Shown in pieces: positions 56,079 through 64,000 of a DNA stretch of 64,000 nucleotides. The notes under the pieces were generated by a model. The model searched no databases. It was not told the DNA's origin and saw only the letters and a program-made list of their open reading frames with translations. The position numbers were made by a program, and so were the translations under genes. Position 1 is the stretch's first letter; each line of letters opens with the position of its first letter. The DNA comes from Reticulascus tulasneorum. Its lineage: Eukaryota > Ascomycota > Sordariomycetes > Glomerellales > Reticulascaceae. The stretch spans positions 1,116,001 to 1,180,000 of the forward strand of contig LSAX01000010.1 of assembly GCA_001557505.1 (NCBI GenBank). The letters are read 5' to 3'.

Positions 56079-56814
56079 ATGGATTCCATCGAACCCGAAC
56101 AGACCCCTTTCGCGACTGTCACAGCCCACACCTCCAAGCTTCAAAGAGTATGTTCGCCATCGTTGTACGGCTGACAGACTCGGTTTACTGACTTGTCGAT
56201 GCAGCAATACCAAGCGCTTCTTGACCAATCCACGCCGTTTGTTCTTTACAGATGGGTTAGCACAGGCGTGCTCCTCTTTGTCTTTTTCCTGCGCATCCTG
56301 CTCGGGCAAGGCTGGTATATCGGTAGGCGATCCCAACTGCTCCACAGGCATGGCATAGCTAATAAGGTGCAGTCGCATATGCCCTCGGCATTTACCTTCT
56401 GAATCTTTTCTTGGCCTTCCTACAGCCCAAGTTTGACCCCTCGAACGAAGCATCAGATAATGACATGGAGGACGGCTCGGCGGGAACGCTCCCAACGAAA
56501 CAGGACGAGGAGTTCAGGCCGTTCATTCGACGACTTCCCGAGTTCAAGTTCTGGTACTGGGCTACCAGGGCGGTTGTCATTTCCTTCTGCTGCAGCTGGT
56601 TTGAGATCTTCAACGTCCCAGTCTTCTGGCCCGTTCTGGTTATATATTGGATGATTCTTTTCGTCCTGACTAGTATGTACCTCCCTTTTCCCGGATACTG
56701 CCTTCGTGTGTGCTAACTCTGCATTCAGTGCGAAAACAAATCCAGCACATGATTAAGTACCGCTATGTCCCATTCACTATGGGTAAGAAGAACTACTCCA
56801 AGAACAGCTCGTAG
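56079..56814 (+). CDS. rer1: Rer1, Golgi-to-ER retrieval receptor
   Basis: Four exons (56079-56147, 56205-56322, 56373-56672, 56729-56814) give 190 aa, the normal length for Rer1. Four hydrophobic segments match the four-pass (W-shaped) topology: [40 protein letters not shown] (ending in the conserved LQPKFDP), [51 protein letters not shown] is a family hallmark. The cytosolic C-terminal end [22 protein letters not shown] is present. Rer1 sits in the cis-Golgi and returns escaped ER membrane proteins by COPI vesicles. The short exons with 50-57-bp introns join in frame at all three points. Confidence 0.94.
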
Positions 56815-57398
56815 GAGAGCCATAGCCATTTGCAGGGCAGGAATCGCGGCAGGTACGGCATCAGGCCTAGATGCGCGTGGCAGTGCGCCTTTGTATAACG
56901 CCGTGTACGCAGTGATAGATAGCTGTGGTCTAATGCATTATCTGTTGTCTCTCAGCCAACTATTTGGGCTGAGGGACAGGAACGGGGGTTCATGTGTATG
57001 TATAGACTAGGGCGCTGGGCTGGGTTGGGAGCATGGGTTCTGATCATTGGAACAATGAACGGGCTGCGCTATTGTGGGAGCCCATGCGCCTTTGATGATG
57101 AGAGGCAATTTTTACATGCCTCTATTCTTCGTCTCAGATATAGCTTTATAATCACAATAGACGAAAATATAATTAATGACAAGGGTGGAATTTTGGCGCG
57201 AATCCGAGTCTGCGAATGTTGCAGAGTACCTGTGAGCCACGAAAAAGGTTCAGCCTCGCGGAACTTTTCCCACCTCATAATTACTTCGCGACCATTTTCA
57301 CCCGACCTCGACCTCCCCACCTTCAAGCTGGAACTGCACCGCACACTCGAAACGGAAACCGGCTTCAACACTGAGTCGTGTCTCGAATTGAATCCAAG
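56815..57398. other. Intergenic stretch between rer1 and paf1
   Basis: 584 bp with the rer1 3' end and the paf1 promoter; no other feature seen. Confidence 0.55.
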
Positions 57399-58877
57399 AT
57401 GTCTTCATCAGCGTCTCGCGGGGGCGAGCGCATGATTCATCAGGATTTCATCGCCAGAATCCGATACTCCAATGCTCTCCCTCCGCCGCCGAACCCGCCC
57501 AAGCTGCTTGACATTCCGAACACTGGCTTGGCCAGCGGCCAGTACACAACGCCGGGGTTTGCATCGCGGCTTGCGAGAGAGCAGCCGCTGAATATCGAGG
57601 CAGATGCGGAACTAGGAATGCCGTTAGACTTGGTGGGAATGCCAGGCATTTTTGACGGCGACGAGAGCTGTAAGTTCGCCTGAGGTAACGTATCTTGGGG
57701 ACCGCGATGCTGATTTTCCAAAGCAATCCAGGCACCCTCCCATCCTCCGCCAATTCATCCTCATGACCGAGCTCTGCTGCGACCTCTCTCCACGCTTGGA
57801 CGACCCAAGGGCACAGAATCGTCTGTCTCCTTCCTTCGCCGAACCGAGTACATCTCCTCCAACACATCTAAGAAATACGGGGGATCTCCTGCTTCAAGCG
57901 CATTCCTCAAGACCAATCAGAAGCGGCCAGAGAAGCGGCCAGCATCCGAGGCACACAGGGACTCGCCAGCCGCGATCAAGAGGAAGATTGACAGAAGCTT
58001 TGAAATCGCAGAGCAGTATGCAAAGGATCCCAAAAAGATCCAACACCCGGGCAAACGCAATGTGAAGCTTCTCGAATCCTTCCCATTGATCCCTGATCTC
58101 GATGCCTTCCCCGACTCCGGCGCGTACGTGACTGTCAAGCTTCTCACGAACCCCGTCGCCAGCTCCAGTACCTACGACAGGAGGTTGCTCAGTGGCTTGC
58201 TCAGACCTATCCAGAAGAGTCCAGCCGAGGAAGAGTCTTTCCAGGCGGCGCTGGAAGCGCACGAACGCGATCCCCTACGGAACCCGAAGCCAGCCAACAT
58301 GATGAACTATTCGTTTTATCTCGCCCAATCCGCGAACACGGCCGACAGTTTCCGCGAGAAGTTCGACGTAGAGAATCCCGCCCGGGACGAAGACAGTCTC
58401 TACACGCAGAAGAACTCCAGCGGTGGTTGCTTTCAGTTCTCACGGCTCCGCGGGTACGAAACTACCCGAGAGACTGAAATGGACCACGAGACGAAATACG
58501 ACGACGAGATCATCCTCTCCTTCAACGACGATACCACCGGCATCAACGAGAAAGCCGTATACTATTACCCCGTCATGCAGCGCTCGACCATCCGCCCACA
58601 GCGCGCAAAGAACATTGCTCGCACCATGAGCCAAATGGACGACGTCGAGGAGCAGGTGGTGGACCAGCTGGACATCACCATCGAGGACCCAACAGACGAC
58701 ATGCGGGCGCACATGCTCAAGTTCAAAGAGAAGCCATACGGCTTCATCGAAGACGAAGAAGAGGATGCTGCACCGGCTGGGAAGAACGGGTCGCAAAGGG
58801 TGGAGCACAATGGCTCGGAGGCGAATGGTAGCCAGACTCCGTCGGATCGGGATGCTGAGGGCGATGAGGACGACTAG
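57399..58877 (+). CDS. paf1: Paf1, subunit of the RNA polymerase II-associated PAF complex
   Basis: Two exons (57399-57669, 57724-58877; 54-bp intron) give 474 aa. The N terminus is strongly Paf1-like: QDFIARIRYSNALPPPPNPPKLLDIP. The splice joins FDGDES to SIQAPSHPPPIHPHDRALLRP. The central part carries EYISSNTSKKYGG, FEIAEQYAKDPKKIQHPGKRNVK and ESFPLIPDLDAFPDSGAY. The C terminus is acidic and disordered (EDEEEDAAP...), as usual for Paf1. The complex travels with elongating polymerase II and is needed for histone H2B ubiquitination and H3K4/K36/K79 methylation. The acceptor used is the only one that keeps the frame. It is convergent with the GT90 gene. Confidence 0.93.
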
Positions 58878-59502
58878 GGGCCGTGGCTCACGCAGAGACA
58901 GCCAAAGCTATAGAACGGGCGGGATTCTAAAAGGCGAGGATCATATAGGAGCTCCAATGTGGATTAGATAGGCATCAAAACAGCGACTGCTCTTCATACT
59001 TTGTCAAGTGTACATATCATTGATATGAAGCTTAAAATTATGTGTCAATGGTATACTGCCTAGTAGAAGTTCTAGTCGGTCTGGTGAACACTGAATGGAC
59101 CACCACATGTTATTCGAAGACATATACTCACCAGAGGACTGATTCGTACATCAGGGGAATGTATCGTCCAAGCACTACTACGGCGCTTGTGGCATTTTCA
59201 TCACATCGCATGCGTGTTAGAGATCGTAGGTTGCCATACTGCCAGATGACACTTGCAACGCAAACTGATATAACTATTGTCTATATGCTAGACACATATC
59301 GGCATCTAGCCAAGTCGCGCCTCCTGCATAATATACTAAATTCCTTCGAAGGGGGAAAACTAGTTATACAATTAAAAATCCGTCGCCACCCTCGCTTTAG
59401 ATGATACCATAACTCCGACCCAGATGCATGAATCCCTCTGAACGAGTAATGGTCCGATCACACATACACATTACGGCTCCCTGGCGTCTCAGTCGTCTAA
59501 AT
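58878..59502. other. Convergent intergenic region of paf1 and the GT90 gene
   Basis: 625 bp with two 3' ends; only weak frames, no further element. Confidence 0.55.
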
Positions 59503-61417
59503 TCAAGCCGCAGATGCGGCTGCTGGCGTGGCCGCTTTGATAGAGAAGCCAATGTTCTCCCGATTATCATCGATAACACGCCCGTATCTGCCCACAGTTA
59601 GCAAGCGCTCAAAGTTTTGGCTGAGATGATCGGGGTACTCACTCCAACAGTAGTCTAAAGAACCAAGCTTCCATGTCCTCCTTCCTCAGCACCTTCCCTG
59701 CCCACTCCCGGCTAACGATAGCAATCCGCTCTGCCTCGTTCCGTCCCAAAGACCCATCGCCGAAGAAGCGGACTGCCTCGAGCCAGTCATCGCCTTGCAG
59801 ACTGAGGGGAATGTAGTGCGCCCACGGCTTCAGCCATTCGAAATGCCACTCTCTGAAGATGGCGAACTTGAAGACTAAGCTTTTGCTCTGCAGGAAGGCG
59901 TAGAAGCGGCCGGAAAACGCGTTCCCATCCATGTCGAGCAGGTACTTGTATTTCCAGGCGTCTTGCTGGTCGGCGCGGTCTTGAACGTGGAAGAATTCCT
60001 TCTGCGCATCGCAGTCGCCCGGATCGCATTGCCCAATGTCCGAGAAGCTGACATCGATAATTTCTCGGTAGTCACCGCGAGGGACCTCCTTAACCTCCCA
60101 GTTCGGGGTTTCTTCGTCGCCTCTGTTCAGATAGATCTTGGCTTGGTCGGCGGCATTTACCTTCTGCACAAGATGTTGCCTATGTTGCCGTCTCCAGCCA
60201 CCATCGCGACTGAAGCCTCCAGTAGTAGACCCGCGCCAGTAGAGCTTGTCCTCTTTGGCGCTCCAGCTCTTGTCTTTGGCTTCGTCGTACACGACCTTCT
60301 CAAACCAGTACCACGGCGAGGGGTAGAGAATGTCGGAATAAGACGAAATCTTGGACTGCGAGAAGATGGGGAACAGATCGTGAACTACGTTATAAGCGTT
60401 GGGCCTGTCGAAGAAGCCATATGTGTGGCTCAGGGATGGCGTCAGGCAGATATCGGACATGGCGCTGATATTGTAGATGAATCCGAGTTCACTCATGCCG
60501 TATTTACTGAGATCATCCGTACGAGCGTCCTCCTCCAGTGCTCTTGATGGACTGTCTGGCGGGCAAGACATCCGCGAATGTGTCCAAGTTGGTTGATGGG
60601 CGTAGGCATTGAAGCGAGTCAGTTTTGATTCCACCAACAGATTGCCCTCAGTTGTTCCTTTGTTTCTCTTAGTAAAAGAGTTCTCAGGACTAGTAACTGA
60701 GTTCGCTTTCGGCATGTTGATGTCCTTGGCTATCTTGACCAGCCGAGCAAGGTCCTCGTGAGGTACAACCACTCGAGGTTCGTCGTGGATGTTGAAAGCC
60801 AGATCCATACTCGGCAAGTATTTAATGAACTTGCTCAACATTCCGCTTGTCGCATCCCGCTGCCATTCTCGTGCCCCTTGGATATGCGACACCTTATGGT
60901 CCCGGATGAGCAGCCCAAGAAGCGCATTATCATAGCCTAGGGCCTCTTGCGCTCTATCCCGTATAGTTTTAGGCTTCAATCCCCAAAACGGCATTATCAT
61001 ATCGTTAATCATGTCAAACTCGTCGACCAGCTGCACTCCGTTGGACTTCGCAAATTCGAACCACTTGTCGAAGTTGGGTGGTGGGGGAATTCCATATCGT
61101 CGCCTGTATTCTGTCACAGCCTCTTCCAAAGTCTTCGACTGCCTGTCCTTCACAGCTTGGAATTCTTTCTCGGCATCTGTGATGAGATGCCACATGGGAT
61201 GTGAGCCGCCACCGGGAGCAGTCTTGGAGTGTTTTCCAGTTGGCGTGGAGTGTGACTTCGAGTCATCAGATGCCGGAGGCTGCGGCGCCTTTTGAGGCCG
61301 GGCCGAACTGGGAGAGCTTGGGATGGGGCTTTGGTCGGCTGGCAATCGTATTACGGAATATGCGCATAGCGTCAGGAATACCACGAGGGCAACGAGAATA
61401 TACTGGCGACGGCGCAT
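59503..61417 (-). CDS. GT90/CAP10-type glycosyltransferase, type II membrane protein
   Basis: Two exons (61417-59643, 59587-59503; 55-bp intron with GCTAAC) give 619 aa. Residues about 4-23 (RQYILVALVVFLTLCAYSVI) form a signal anchor, followed by a Ser/Pro-rich stem. The catalytic region shows the CAP10 signature: the segment LYPSPWYWFEKVVYDEAKDKSW, KLYWRGSTTGG, SDIGQCDPGDCDAQKEFF, KYKYLLDMDGNAFSGRFYAFLQSKSLVFK and EWLKPWAHYIPLS. The GT90 family includes the cryptococcal capsule-associated xylosyltransferase-like Cap10 and other fungal beta-transferases; the donor and acceptor here are unknown. The splice to the final 28 residues (YGRVIDDNRENIGF) fits the family end. The upstream frame starts with GTG only, so the ATG at 61417 is used. 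Confidence 0.91.
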
Positions 61418-62151
61418 CCTCAGGTATCCCCCCACGGTCGCTCGCGTGGTCTGAACGTCGCGATATGAGGATACTCAATGGCAAGACCACTAGAAGCTGG
61501 ATCCTTGCTTTTCAATGATCAAGAAGTCTTCTTGCATTGGAGCGCATGGTCTGGGATATCGGAAGCGTTCGAAGTTGCCAGAAGTCTTGAGACACAAGCT
61601 TTAGGGGGAGCTGGTAACCGAATTCTTGGTCTGGTAAAATAAACCGGAACGCGTCTAGCGGCAGGGTGGGCCAGAAAATACAGGGGTTCAGATTCGCAAA
61701 CCCCCCACACCCAAAGTAGACTCGGGTCAGCCTCATACCCGACTTCACAATTGTGGCGTCTATAGTATCTCGACAGAGATTGTCCCTGAAGCATGAGTTC
61801 ATGGTAGAGATATATTCATTGTTGTTATCGTGGCATGCCGACGCCCCCCAAGAGCTTTGAACACGGCCGGTTCACTGAGACCTTTACACAAAACCGTCTA
61901 GGAGTATGGAGAGATTGCCGGAGGCTTGAATCATGGCAGCGGCCTTGATACCACTTATCCATGTCACGATGGAGATCACGCATACGAGATGAGGTTAGGA
62001 ACTCAGGACACTTGGGTCATCTTGCGAAGATTTCATTGCATATGTTGTAATTTGCAACATCTCAACGGCTTCAATTGGTATCAGCCATCAATATCATGTC
62101 CCCTCAACGCCGAAAATGCCCAGCCTTTTGCCTTTTGTCATCCATTGCCGT
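61418..62151. other. Intergenic stretch between GT90 and rps22 genes
   Basis: 734 bp with the GT90 promoter and the rps22 3' end. No other element was seen. Confidence 0.55.
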
Positions 62152-62905
<754 letters not shown>

Positions 62906-63404
62906 TGTGTCGGTATTGAAGATTCTCAAGTCTTAAATCGAAATGAGGTATCTGTCAAATCTCTAGTTAGCCTTCCGAGGCTACGAGCATGGAGAGTGCC
63001 CTCCCATCGATCGATGAAGGAGGGTTCTGCCGCTCGGTGCTGATGACGAGAGGGCATGAGAGCGAAGCCATCGTGATAGGCATTTCCTGTCGAAAATCAA
63101 ACATCCATACGTAGTAAAATCACATACCTTTTGTCGGTGAAGTGCTGGTCGAGCGGAGCGAATGGTCGGTGGAGGTGAGGCGCGAAAAGTTCGGTGATGT
63201 CCAGAAGTGAAAAAAAAGGCGGAGGGACTATTTGTGTGGGTGGTCCGTGCGCCTGCCCTAAGTTGCATGGTCGCATGCTCCCCGCCAAAAACCACACATT
63301 TGCCTCGAACATTTCAACCGCGTGAAACTTTTTTGCCTTGAACGAATACTAATAACTTTATAACTCCTTCGAGGATATCCGACTATTGAAATCAAGCTAT
63401 CAAG
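62906..63404. promoter_or_regulatory. Bidirectional promoter of the rps22 and rps12 genes
   Basis: These 500 bp lie between two divergent ribosomal protein genes, a layout that lets one set of factors drive both. It includes leader sequence of both genes, possibly with a 5'-UTR intron of rps22 (about 63084-63128). No TATA box was seen, as is common for ribosomal protein promoters. Confidence 0.5.
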
Positions 63405-64000
63405 ATGGTATGTGCTTCCCTGTTATTTTCTGCTGCCGCATTTGGAAAATTATCCAGAGCTTGTTCTGGCCCATTTCACCGGGTTTCGCCAGGCATCGAA
63501 TCGACTCGCCAAATCGCACCCAGTCCATTGAACCTGCTACTACCTTTAATTACTCACTGTTAAACCACAATGACGCTAACCTCTGAATTTAGTCGGACGG
63601 AGAAGAGAACAACGCCCCCGAGGTGGCAGAGGAGGTCGAAGTCTCTGCGGACACCGGGTCCAAGGGTCAGATGTCTGTCCTCGATGCCCTGAAAGGTGTT
63701 CTTAAGCTCGCGCTCATGCACGATGGTCTCGCCCGAGGTCTCCGAGAAGCTTCCAAAGCTTTGGACCGACGCCAAGCACACATGTGCGTGTTGAACGAGG
63801 CATGCGAAGAGGAGGCCTACAAGAAGCTGGTTATTGCGCTCTGCTCCGAGCACAAGATCCCCCTGATCAAGGTTCCCGACGGAAAGCAACTCGGCGAGTG
63901 GGCTGGTCTTTGTGAGTTTTGGTCATCTCTGGGGACGAAAACTTGGGACAAAATAAGCTAACTAGATGGCCAGGCGTGTTGGACCGAGAGGGAAATGCAC
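63405..64000 (+). CDS. rps12: 40S ribosomal protein eS12 (partial, cut by window end)
   Basis: Three exons are visible (63405-63407, 63593-63911, 63974 to beyond the window). Exon 1 is only the ATG, followed by a 185-bp intron (GTATGT ... CTAAC ... TTTAG). Exon 2 codes [17 protein letters not shown] and the eS12 core [78 protein letters not shown]. Exon 3 begins CVLDREGNA, which continues the known family sequence. About 116 codons are present; the remaining 30 or so lie outside. It is a small-subunit protein of the cytosolic ribosome and is divergent from rps22. Confidence 0.94.

Noticed and set aside
63408..63592. C/D-box snoRNA inside the first intron of rps12
   Set aside because: No TGATGA C box paired with a CTGA D box and no terminal stem was found.

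Overview
The window is nuclear DNA of a filamentous ascomycete (Pezizomycotina). Genes are mostly intron-bearing, with short introns (about 48-185 bp) that carry GTAAGT/GTATGT-type donors and CTAAC-type branch sites. The products are typical of moulds: a fungal chitin deacetylase with CBM18 modules, GH16 and CE5 surface enzymes, a fungal TRK potassium transporter, DUF5672 and CAP10/GT90 glycosyltransferase-like proteins, and Ypp1/Rhf1. Genus cannot be fixed from the sequence. I built all gene models by hand: splice sites were chosen so that the reading frame and the family homology both continue across the junction. They have no transcript support.

Layout. 0-7.3 kb: mostly intergenic, with one SMP-30/gluconolactonase-like gene (3.5-4.5 kb). 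7.3-10.9 kb: an unrecognised 355-aa protein, convergent with a CBM18-decorated chitin deacetylase. 12.6-18.5 kb: two DUF5672 paralogues head to head, 3 kb apart. 19.3-27.5 kb: ypp1 and rix1 (divergent), then a WW-domain protein. 28.8-32.3 kb: two secreted, probably GPI-anchored enzymes, a GH16 glycosidase and a cutinase-fold esterase. 32.9-35.3 kb: phs1 (3-hydroxyacyl-CoA dehydratase), convergent with an alpha/beta hydrolase. 35.9-38.8 kb: thymine 7-hydroxylase and iso-orotate decarboxylase, divergent from one 690-bp promoter; together they convert thymine to uracil. 41.4-45.3 kb: trk1 and a small membrane protein. 45.7-49.2 kb: mitochondrial bL19, a mitochondrial protein of unknown function and a mitochondrial cysteine synthase-like enzyme. 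49.9-53.8 kb: an atypical kinase-like protein and a RING/zinc-finger/SH3 protein. 54.4-58.9 kb: mitochondrial enoyl-CoA hydratase, rer1 and paf1. 59.5-61.4 kb: a GT90/CAP10 protein. 62.1-64 kb: divergent ribosomal protein genes uS8 (rps22) and eS12 (rps12), the latter cut by the window end.

Most of the window is ordinary core-genome fungal sequence. The strongest points for a second look are the thymine-to-uracil gene pair, the head-to-head DUF5672 paralogues, the esterase gene whose last intron decides between a soluble and a GPI-anchored product, the chitin deacetylase with a degenerate C-terminal CBM18-like module, the RING/zinc-finger/SH3 protein, and very small first coding exons (3 nt in rps12, 6 nt in ypp1). 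I saw no CRISPR array, no rRNA or tRNA gene that I could support, and no intact transposon.
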